From assembly GCA_032433765.1 (NCBI GenBank), contig JAVIAB010000047.1, positions 19,129,011 to 19,193,010 of the forward strand: a stretch of 64,000 bases of DNA. The letters are read 5' to 3'. Below, piece after piece: positions 1 to 9,149 of this stretch. The DNA comes from Megaustenia siamemsis (taxonomy: Eukaryota; Mollusca; Gastropoda; Stylommatophora; Ariophantidae). Position numbers and translations under genes: made by a program. Positions within the stretch are counted from its first letter, which is position 1. The number at the start of each line of letters is the position of its first letter. Below the pieces are notes generated by a model. That model did no database searches and was not told where the DNA came from. It saw only the letters and a program-made list of their open reading frames with translations.

Positions 1-722
1 CCTTCCTCATTTGCCTTTCAGCGTCGCGGGGAATTTATAATTTGCGGTCTTTTGCTCTTCTGTTTGTCTCTACTGTTGCTATGTTTCCTAGTGTTTCTAA
101 TATTCCGAATTACATCTTTTTCGTGGTCGTCCCTTGGGTCTGGTGTTCTCGCAAGGTTTATTGAGGGCTTATTGTGTTGTGTATTGATCACTCTGCCTTG
201 ACACGTGACCAAACAATTTTATCTGTTGTTTCTTTATATATTCTATGGCGGGGGTTATTCCTATCTTTTTTCTCAGGACTTCATTTCTGATCTTGTCTCT
301 CAGGCTGTCATGTCATTTATCTAACACACTTCATCTTAGCAGAGGTTATTTTTCTTCTTGTTCTTGCATCTAGGTACAGGACAGGCATTGATAGCACAAC
401 GTTGGGATAAAGATTGTATTGTAGAGTGCCCGTTTTGCCTCTAGAGTTATTTCATTGTTGGACTATAGTGGTAATAGCAGTTCAATGATTTGACAAGTTT
501 TGTTGCATCTTGAGTCTATCTCTGCTGTTTGTGAATTGTCGTTTGTCTCTAGACTTCCCAGGTATTTGAATCATCTACTTGTTTTAGTTTTCTGCCGTCT
601 ATTGCTATGCTTATGTTCTGTTTCTCTTTTTGCGACATTCATGACTTCTGTTTTGTTTATGTTGATTTCCATGTTGTATTTTGTGTCTGTGCTGTTGAGT
701 CTATTGTATTCTTTTAGGTCTG
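1..722 (-). mobile_element. LINE fragment (family D, RT C-terminal half)
   Basis: The minus strand matches the plus-strand copy at 35085-35640 over its whole length, including the stretches giving LRDKIRN, ITPAIEYIKK and NRRAKDRK. The higher-coordinate end gives EINI..NKTEVM-like residues, the part of a LINE reverse transcriptase after the YxDD motif. Stops and frameshifts break it. It runs off the left edge. Confidence 0.8.
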
Positions 723-1253
723 TTATTATCCTAATAACGCCATTCTTTGCAAAAAAAAAACAAACATCTTATTATCCTAATAACGCCATTCTTTGCAAAA
801 AAACAAACATCTTATTATCCTAATAACGCAATTCTTTGCAAAAAAACAGACATCTTATTATCCTAATAACGCCATTCTTTGCAAAAAAACAAACATATTA
901 TTATCCTAATAACGCCATTCTTTGCAAAAAAACAAACATCTTATTATCCTAATAACGCCATTCTTTGCAAAAAAAACAAACATCTTATTATCCTAATAAC
1001 GCCATTCTTTGCAAAAAAACAAACATCTTATTATCCTAATAACGCCATTCTTTGCAAAAAAACAAACATCTTATTATCCTAATAACGCCATTCTTTGCAA
1101 AAAAACAAACATCTTATTATCCTAATAACGCCATTCTTTGCAAAAAAACAAACATCTTATTATCCTAATAACGCCATTCTTTGCAAAAAAAACAAACATC
1201 TTATTATCCTAATAACGCCATTCTTTGCCAAAAAAAACAAACATCTTATTACC
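723..1253. repeat. 43-bp minisatellite, about 12 copies
   Basis: The unit contains TTATTATCCTAATAACGCC and then ATTCTTTGC plus an A-tract of 7-9 and CAAACATC. Units differ mainly in A-tract length. The array directly abuts, and appears to be built from, LINE family D reverse-transcriptase sequence: on the minus strand it reads toward GVIRIITDLKEYN. Confidence 0.97.
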
Positions 1254-1560
1254 AGGTCGAGTGTCATTTGCAGAACGGTATATTTACCACATCCTGTCTG
1301 AAAAAAAATATGTCTCTTGCCACATCTCCCTTTTCTGCAGTTGTCATGTCCAGTGTCTCTTTGATGTCTTAAAACCATCTTCTTCTACTTGTTATGTCTC
1401 TCATGCGTCATTCAGGAACCATGACTTGCTTGTTCTTTCCAGCCGGCTGTGTCTTTTTACGTGGCCATAGCATTTTAATTTCCTCTGTATTTTTCAAGGT
1501 GACTTAGCCATTTCTCTGTAGCATGTTGGTTTCGAATAAATCGCTTTTTTCCGGGCTGTT
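1254..1560 (-). mobile_element. LINE fragment (family E, RTE-like 3' part)
   Basis: Matches 62775-62950, e.g. the minus-strand phrase for F(Q)DIKETLDMTT followed by an acidic stretch. This is the C-terminal tail typical of RTE-like ORF2. Its low-coordinate end is cut by the 43-bp array. Confidence 0.55.
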
Positions 1561-1834
1561 TGTGAAATTGTCCATGAAACACAACCATATGTTGCTGTTG
1601 AGAAGACACATGCCCTCAGTATTTTAAATGTTACTGCCTTGTTGGTGTTGCGTCACGTGTTCTTCGCGGTGTTTAATTACAAACATTAACAGTAACCCTA
1701 TAATTAATCAAAGTAAATAAGAGCCTATTTGGAAACATAAGAGCATCACGCTTGGCTATAAATTCATGCAGATGCGCCTCCTGTTACGTTAAGTTTACAT
1801 CCGATTGTGAAACATGAACCCTTACCGTAGAGGT

Positions 1835-2180
1835 ACAAAAGAAAATACAAGCTATGAAGATGAAATGTTATTGTAAGATTCTGGACATCTATTACTTAGA
1901 CTGTATCACAAATAAAAAAAAAGTTTGAAAAGGATACAACAAGCAATCGGAGCACATGATGATCTTGTAACTGTTTTGAGGAAACTCAAAAAGGATTAGG
2001 TTGACCACCTATCTCGATCGTTTGGCCTAGCAAAGACTATTCTGCAAGGAAGTGCTAAAAGGTCGAGAAAGAGAGGTAGGCAGAGCGAGCGATGGGTCGA
2101 TAACATTAAAGAGTGGATGGGCCTCTACTTTACAGTGTCCCAAAGAAAGACTGAAGATAAAAATGAAGGAAGTTTACGAC
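1835..2180 (+). mobile_element. LINE 3' fragment
   Basis: Translates with breaks to DHLSRSFGLAKTILQG, AKRSRKRGRQSERW and VDNIKEWMGL, the C-terminal signature of a common invertebrate LINE ORF2. No RT core is left. Confidence 0.7.
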
Positions 2181-2184
2181 GGCT

Positions 2185-2365
2185 CCTAGTAGTGAATCAA
2201 TTCAGAGGAAGAGGTATGTTTACAGCATTCGGGAAAAATGGCAAATAAGCAATAACAGAAAACAAAAACAAAGAACAATATATGGTCCGAAGCAGGATCG
2301 AACCCGTACTCCGTGGCACAGCGCCTTGCCACGAAAAGTCAAACGCTATGGAACAATGGTACCTC
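2185..2365 (-). repeat. tRNA-like SINE piece, pair of 58425-58590
   Basis: Shares TCAATTCAGAGGAAGAGGTA, an AGAACAATATATGGTC stretch and AGCAGGATCGAACC with the copy at 58425-58590. The last element read on the minus strand is a B-box-like GGTTCGATCC. Confidence 0.6.
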
Positions 2366-3066
2366 AACGACTCCCAGGATTATAAGTAGAAGAAGTAGTA
2401 AGATAGAGTTCCCGTAATGGTTGGCGTTTATGGGAAAATGAATGTAATTACAGTATTTTATCAATTACCATTTGTTTATTTATGAATCATATGTACGGCA
2501 TTACAACAGGCCGTCCTGTTCTCTCAGAGACAATATCTGTTACTCATTTTCAAAATTGGGTGAATTTCGCTCCGTGTTCAACCAATTAAAATGTCGTGTC
2601 GGCACATTTTGGGACTGAACTGGACCCTCTTGATTAATGAACCATCGCGCTAACCACCATGCCACCTCAGCGTCAGCGTATTTATAACAAATATCTGTCA
2701 TCAAATAATTTAGATTAATTACTTTAATTTGTATCCAGGAAAGGGATGGGTTGGGAGTTAGTGGGGTCTAAAAGTAAAACGTCGGCCTCTGGTTATGGAT
2801 GTTATCAGTCACTGGATCGAATCCCACGACAGGCAGTGGGGATTTTCAACTTCTAAAGGCTGGTTACTTCGTAGCTTCACATGCTCTTACACGTTAAGCG
2901 TCTTGGTCGAACGACATAACGAAAGCGAAGGTATAAAAAAAAATAGTTACAGTACCTACATCAAACATAAAAAGAACCAGAAAATAAAATGCCTAGGACA
3001 AAAATCTTATAAGAATGAATTCTAACCAGTCCTAGTCTTTAAAAAATCTGTTTCGTGACATCTTAC
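2366..3066. other. intergenic or intronic, no gene seen
   Basis: Only degenerate tRNA-like signals were found: GGTGGCATGGTGGTTAGCG on the minus strand near 2660, and GGATCGAATCCCAC on the plus strand near 2815. These may be old SINEs. The stretch just left of 3066 is intron of the transporter gene. Confidence 0.4.
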
Positions 3067-3256
3067 CAGCACATATCACCCACGCCCAACCCTCGTCTAC
3101 TGGAATACTGCTCGTGAAACCATCATCACTTTCACCTGTGGTGTCATCATCAGGTGGCAGTTCTCTATCATCCCGTGTTTGCTGGCGGCAACACAAAGTT
3201 TTACCAAAATCATCATCCGCATATTTTTCTTCTCTCGACATGCTCTCCTATTTGAC
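3067..3256 (-). CDS. first coding exon of a probable monocarboxylate transporter (SLC16-like)
   Basis: An acceptor TCGTTTTTAG ends at 3257. Then come 15 untranslated bases, an ATG at 3241 with A at -3, and 58 codons up to a GTAAGA donor at 3066. The acidic N-terminal tail (PPDDDTTGESDDGF) is followed by IPVDEGWAWVI, which resembles the PPDGGWGWVV start of the first membrane helix in SLC16 transporters; these move lactate, pyruvate or related monocarboxylates across the plasma membrane. The remaining exons would lie to the left, outside the window; nothing further was recognised in 1-3066. The family call rests on one short motif. Confidence 0.6.
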
Positions 3257-3934
3257 CTAAAAACGAAGAGATTTAAATTATTACTCTACTAATACATAAA
3301 TACAAATACATTTGGAGGGCAGTTTCTATCGCTCTGTCATGAGCATCATCGTAATCAAGTATAGGAGTAGATTTTAATTCATTTAAAATAGAATCATCAA
3401 AAACGAAAGAAATATGGATCATAGACAGAATCATTAACTGCTGGAAACATAATCAACTTATTCTTATTTTCAACAGTATTTATTCTTTCTTTTTTTCCTT
3501 CTCCTTCGTTTTTTTAAAATATTTTTCTTCCTCTTTTGTCTTTTTCTGTGTCCTCACAAAGGAGTGAGGCTCAGGAACCGCTAATATGATCTATGACTAG
3601 TTTGATGATTTCAACTAAGAATTAAAAATCTTTCTTAATGAACAAGCAACAGCGGATAATACCCTCCAAAATGATGGTCCCAATGTATAAAGAGAACGTT
3701 CACACATAAATTTATGAAGATTAAGAAAAAACACAATGCACAAAGTCAGGAATAAAGTATATACAGTTCAGATGCATACTGATAGTTAATGTTAATGAAA
3801 TCTGCTAAGTAAAAGGCTGACGATGTAACGAGATATGTCCCTCTTCTATTCAGGACGGATTTAGAAAATGTCATGATGTTGCCTCTCCATAGTGGGACGA
3901 CATAATAGAGGCAGTGAGAAGACAACTTGACGGA
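3257..3934. other. non-coding stretch
   Basis: Upstream intron or UTR side of the transporter exon. It holds a T/C-rich patch at 3485-3550 and no recognised repeat or coding sequence. Confidence 0.4.
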
Positions 3935-5060
3935 AAGTGGTGTATGATGAGATAAAACGGTGTGAAAACACCCTGGGGTACGATCTGACGTTAGTCACAG
4001 ATGGGCTGAAAGAGGTGTAGAGACACCTGGAGTACGATCTAAAGTATAGTCACAGATGGGATGAAAGAGGTGTACAAACACCTGCGGTACGATCTGAAGG
4101 ATAGTCACAGATGGGATGAAAGAGGTGTACAAACACCTGGGGTACGATCTGAAGGATAGTCACAGATGGGGTGAAAGAGGTGTACAAACACCTGGGGTAC
4201 GATCTGAAGGATAGTCACAGATGGGATGAAAGAGGTGTACAAACACCTGGGGTACGATCTGAAGGATAGTCACAGATGGGATGAAAGAGGTGTACAAACA
4301 CCTGGGGTACGATCTGAAGGATAGTCACAGATGGGGTGAAAGAGGTGTACAGACACCTGGGGTACGATCTGAAGGATAGTCACATATGGGATGAAAGAGG
4401 TGTACAAACACCTGGGGTACGATCTGAAGGATAGTCACATATGGGATGAAAGAGGTGTACAAACACCTGGGGTACGATCTGAAGGATAGTCACATATGGG
4501 ATGAAAGAGGTGTACAGACACCTGGGGTACGATCTGAAGGATAGTCACAGATGGGATGAAAGAGGTGTACAGACACCTGGGGTACGATCTGAAGGATAGT
4601 CACAGATAGGATGATGAGACGTAGAACAATCCTGAGATACGATCTGAAGGATGGTCACAGATAGGATGATGAGACGTAGAACAATCCTGAGATACAATCT
4701 GAAGGATGGTCACAGATAGGATGATGAGACGTAGAACAATCCTGAGATACGATCTGAAGGATGGTCACAGATAGGATGATGAGACGTAGAACAATCCTGA
4801 GATACAATCTGAAGGATGGTCACAGATAGGATGATGAGACGTAGAACAATCCTGAGATACAATCTAAAGGATGGTCACAGATAGGATGATGAGACGTAGA
4901 ACAATCCTGAGATACGATCTGAAGGATGGTCACAGATAGGATGATGAGACGTAGAACAATCCTGAGATACAATCTGAAGGATGGTCACAGATAGGATGAT
5001 GAGACGTAGAACAATCCTGAGATACGATCTGAAGGATGGTCACAGATGGGATGAAATGTC
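3935..5060. repeat. 55-bp satellite in two homogeneous blocks
   Basis: Spacing between successive GATCTGAAGGAT motifs is exactly 55 in both blocks. Block 1 (about 3935-4610) carries AAAGAGGTGTACAAACACCT; block 2 (about 4611-5060) carries GAGACGTAGAACAATCCTGA in the same place. Both share TACGATCTGAAGGAT and GTCACAGAT. Confidence 0.97.
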
Positions 5061-5439
5061 GATCGATTACTACTTTGTCAATTCATGGACATCATAATTA
5101 TCTTGTCCTTGCTGGAATTTTGCATTTATAGCAGAGAGCTTCTTTAAAGCTTTCCATGTCATGCGCGAGGTGTAAAGCATCTTGAGCACTCAGTCCCAGT
5201 TCGTTTATGATATCTTGCACTCACCTTCTATGTGCTCTTAATGACAACAATGTAGAAATATAATTAATCTTTACTTTCGATCTTGTCAGTGACTTTACTA
5301 GTAGATAATAGTAATATTTGTCTCTGCACCTGAGATTGTCTACTTACCATCGCAGACTGGAGACCATAACCTTTTATATTTTAGTCATCTTTATTGAATA
5401 TCAGAAAAGTACATAAGTGCTCACTTTTTCTCCGAAGTA

Positions 5440-5700
5440 TATCCCTCAACGTGTAGCGACTAACAACACATGTGCTGTGTTTGTTGACAAGTCATCTTTG
5501 GGTTCCTGTATCGTTCTCGTCTGGCAATTCTCACATTGACACGATTTTCGTGACGTCTGTTCTTGGTTGTGGATTCTGTGTTATTTTTTTGAGCCTCCTC
5601 TCGCCCGGTGTCCCTGAGGGCATTCAAAATGTCATCGCGATCCACTACCTTTCCGCACACAACATCAGTCATATTTGGCAAGTCTGTTAGCGCGTTTATT
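5440..5700 (-). pseudogene. retroelement-derived coding remnant
   Basis: The minus strand gives DILNALRDTG, EAQKNNTEST and KNRRHENRVNVRIARRERY. The NALRD.G...NTEST pattern recurs at 14210-14455 (INALRDVGMAQDFNNHESTS) and, weakly, at 30165-30700, so it is an interspersed element. Clade unknown. Confidence 0.5.
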
Positions 5701-5744
5701 ATCCCTTACCCTAGCATGCCCATGTATTTTTTTTTGTTCGTCAG

Positions 5745-5805
5745 CTTTTTACCTCTGATGAAGTCCCTAGAGACTAGGAACTTAATTTTGCATGTTAATT
5801 TATTT
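5745..5805 (+). ncRNA. hammerhead-like motif, degenerate
   Basis: CTGATGA is followed by AGTCCCTAG, a 3-base loop AGA, then CTAGGAACT and TTTTGCATGTTAAT. CUGANGA plus a helix is the first half of a hammerhead core, but the expected GAAA is not intact. A second copy of the same arrangement lies at 41205-41260 on the minus strand. Confidence 0.35.
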
Positions 5806-5814
5806 TTTTCCTGG

Positions 5815-6070
5815 CAGCCGTGTGCACAGGGGTCCCTCTCCGTAGAGGCAGATAACTCCTACTACGGAGGTACTCATATTTTTCCGTCCAGGAGTAATTG
5901 ACGTTTCAAGCCGTGCCTCGCTGCTGAGACCAGGGGGTGGTTGCCGCAGAGATAAATCATAAATAAAAATCCAAACTGGTGTAGCCGGGATTTGAACCCA
6001 CAACCTCACTGTCTCGAGGTCGGCGTCTTGTCTGGAGACCAACCAGTCCCCCAGGTGTGAAAAGAAGCAC
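5815..6070 (-). mobile_element. tRNA-like SINE
   Basis: The minus strand reads GACTGGTTGGTCTCC and, about 50 bases on, GGGTTCAAATCCCGGC, an A-box/B-box-like pair, followed by a non-tRNA body. No TSD was identified. Confidence 0.55.
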
Positions 6071-6079
6071 ACCAATAAC

Positions 6080-7125
6080 AACGTACGGTTACTAATCAAT
6101 GAATAAAAACAATACGAACGTTTTCTTACCTAACTCTTGAATCCAACATTCACCGGAACGATAACTAACAAACCACAGATACTAAACTGCTCCTCAGAGC
6201 ATTTCTGTGCAGTCTAAACATACGCCATGAATCTATGATGCCAACACACCACACACGTTACATTCAAGTACCTATCAGTAGCAGGACCGATGTTCAACCA
6301 AGCGTAGAGGAGGTCAAGGAAGTAATAATCTTTATAAACCAATGGAGAATAAGGTAAAGCGTAACACAGAATGAAATCTATACCCTAGACATCCCATGTT
6401 AATGTAGACGCTGGCTCATCTATTAATACCAGACTGCATCAAAGAAGTGGAGGTGGTTGAATTATTAGTGCACTCGCAATTGATTAGGAGAGTCAGGGTT
6501 TGCTTCCTAAATTATCAAATCCCCCCCCCTTTTTTTACACACAAACACACATACACCTCCACGGTTTTGGAATTCACATTCTCTGAAAATGGGTACCATA
6601 GATTTTTCCTGAGAAAGTAAAGCAGTCTAAGACGATACTGACTACATCAGCCATAAAGTGAGTTGCTAACTAACCAATGAGCAATTATGGGAACCGACAC
6701 CGTATTTCCTATACTCCATGAAGCGTGAGAGTAACCTTACCTTACATCATCAAAGAAAGTGCTAAATCCACATGAGTTGAAAGCTTCTACCATTGCTGAC
6801 TTGCATAAAGCTAGGGGCTCGGCTATTTGCCACTGATACTTTAGTACATTTTCACATTTGTGCCTTTTCATGTTGTACATTCAAAAAGTGATTAGAAGAT
6901 GTATCTTGAAATTAAAAAAAAAACTTTTCTCCTTTAAAATTTAAAATTGCATTCCCCGTTATTCTTAGATTTTGATCCTTTTATTGCGAGCAACTAAAAT
7001 ATTGTTCATACAAAAATATTGACTAGCTGTTAACTAGAAATATTGACACTGAGGCCTTGTGTGTCATGTCACAAATTGGAACCACTTTCATAAAATATCA
7101 ATTTTAAGAATAAGGGGAATGTACT
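6080..7125. other. non-coding stretch, nothing recognised
   Basis: About 1 kb of AT-rich sequence with a C-run at 6523 and an A-run at 6907. No coding, RNA or clear repeat signal was found on either strand. Confidence 0.4.
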
Positions 7126-7127
7126 AG

Positions 7128-7588
7128 CCTCAGAAGAACATCACCCATAAGTGATGCTGTGACATTTTTAAGGTTAGGACTAAAAGGACTAAAGACAAGA
7201 AAACAGAACAGAGAACTGAAAACTTCGAAAAGTTGATATATCGAATAATAGGTAGACTTGGATGGAAAGAACACCAAAACAAAACAAATGATGGAGTCTT
7301 AAAACAACTATAAATGAAATGAGAACTACTAAACACAATTCAAACAAATGCATTTTTTGAGCCATGTTAAAAGACACAACAGCCTACTAAACTACTAAAG
7401 GTAGTCTTGGAGGGGAAAATACATGATAAAAGAGGCAGAGGCAGAAAAAGACTAACATGGACGAGAGTAACATCAAAAGATGGACAGATTATGACAACCT
7501 GTACCATCAATGCAAGAGACAGAGCAGAATGGCACTCCATGGTAGCCAACCTTCGTTGCGGAGACGGCACTCGATGATGATAAGGACT
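7128..7588 (+). mobile_element. RTE-like LINE fragment (family C)
   Basis: Reads with breaks through KTEQRTENFEKLIYRIIGRL, CHVKRHNSLL, and the terminal RDRAEWHSMVANLRCGDGTR, then (ATG)n. The basic tail and short microsatellite tail are typical of RTE-clade elements. Confidence 0.75.
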
Positions 7589-8054
7589 AAAATGCCACTT
7601 TGAGACGAAGATAAGCAGCCGTGAGTGGAAGTCACTAATAATATTTCTTTCAACAATAACTTTCAAGGGGACCTTTCTCTTGTCATATTCTGGCAAATTA
7701 CTGGCCAGATTTTGCGATTTAATGTCAGCCTTTTAACAGAGAACATCAGCATGTGCCAGAGATTGGACGGAAGAACCGAGTCGGTAGATAACTTCAACAA
7801 TCTTGGCAGATCACTTTCTTGCTATCAGAACTGATATCTGCGGTCAACAATTGTATCCACAAAAATCATTTTTGGCCACGTAATGAGGAAAAGGAAACAG
7901 CTGAAATAGATTGTGACAACTGTAAAAACTGAAGGATGAAGAAGGGCGAAGGAAAAAAAAAAGAAACACATATTAGGTAGCTTAAGAAAATAATCTTTTT
8001 TTTTTTTTTAAAATAAAATAATGTGCAGATTTTATATATAACTATAGAGATAAA

Positions 8055-8460
8055 ATGTTGTGCAATGGTACCTTTGATTATTTTGGTTATGGAAGGCCCC
8101 GGTATCACTGCAAACAAATTAAAACCCATAATTGCTCAACCGCCCGTGCCTGCGTAATTATCTGAATTAATATCTCATTTCCCAAACAAAGAAAGGTAAC
8201 CGTAGTCCCCATCGTAGCAGTCTCAGCACACACCAAAAGACATAAGGCGAAACCGTGCAGAAAGTGAACACAGCCAACTGTTCCCTGTCATACGATATCA
8301 TCATTCACCGTAAACAATTGGAATATCGAAACATGATCAAAACGGATGAGACACACAGCTCACGGTGTCCACAGAGCACTAAACTCAGTAGCTCCTGCAA
8401 CAAGCAGGTACCTTTACAAGCAGGCACAACAAATGATGATGATGAAAGAAGAGAATAGCC
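8055..8460 (+). repeat. repeat F copy
   Basis: Starts TTATGGAAGGCCCCGGTATC and includes CATAATTGCTCAACCGCCCG, ACACACCAAAAGACATAAGG and CACGGTGTCCACAGAGCAC. It shares order and sequence with 8735-9149, 51300-51595 (minus) and 56085-56510. The conserved basic reading frame is broken in this copy. Confidence 0.8.
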
Positions 8461-8734
8461 GTAGATACAAAACTGAAAGTATATTGTACCGGTATCCTAT
8501 TGTATGCCTGAGAGATGCGGACAGTAAATATAGAATCATGACTTTTTGCAGACGAAGCAGCCCGGAACGCGTTCTAGTAAACGTATATGACTTAAACGTT
8601 CACTGAGCGCCAAGATTCATTTATTTGTTATATTATATTATACATACATATATACATGATGATAGTCTTAATCGCTAAGAGTGAAAATGAGTTATAAGAA
8701 ATGTTAGACATTATAGTGAAGGAAAGGAAACATA

Positions 8735-9149
8735 AGGTTATGGTTATGGTTAGTGGAAGACTCCGGTATCACTTCAAACGAATTAAAATCCATAATTGCT
8801 CAATCGCTCGTGTCAGTGGAATCATCCGAATTAAAACTCATCTCATTGAAGAATCCAAACTAAGAAAGGCAACTGCAGTCCCTATAATAGCAGCTACTGC
8901 ACACACCAAAAGACATAAGGCCAAGCGGGACAAAAAGTGAACACAGCTGAACTATCTGTCCTTCGTATACGATATCATCTTTGATCGTAAGCAATCAAAA
9001 TATCGAAACGCGATCCGGATGAAAAACACAGCTCAATGTGTGCACAGAGCAGAAACTCAATAGCTCCGGACTTGGAATATGAGAAAACTGCAACAAGGAA
9101 CACTTTTCAGACAGAGCCTCAGTGGTTCTTGCCGCCTTTTCGCCATATT
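8735..9149 (+). repeat. repeat F copy with intact basic ORF, cut by LINE
   Basis: A frame ending at 8940 encodes RLRYHFKRIKIHNCSIARVS and then ATAVPIIAATAHTKRHKAKR, with a stop at the same place as the 56073-56276 copy. The copy is inserted in a LINE A fragment, which resumes after the matching right copy at about 13364. The LINE tail begins at 9150. Confidence 0.75.

Larger units (their letters stand above)
7698..9149. repeat. 1452-bp direct repeat, left copy (LINE target-site duplication)
   Basis: Matches 11892-13342 at an offset of 4194, then 4193 after a T-run of 14 versus 13; I found no other difference at any point compared. It starts with TTACTGGCC right after GGCAAA and ends GCCATATT right at the LINE tail. 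Inside are old LINE A pieces (7850-8000, 8663-8733) and two repeat F copies (8055-8460, 8735-9149). Confidence 0.95.
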
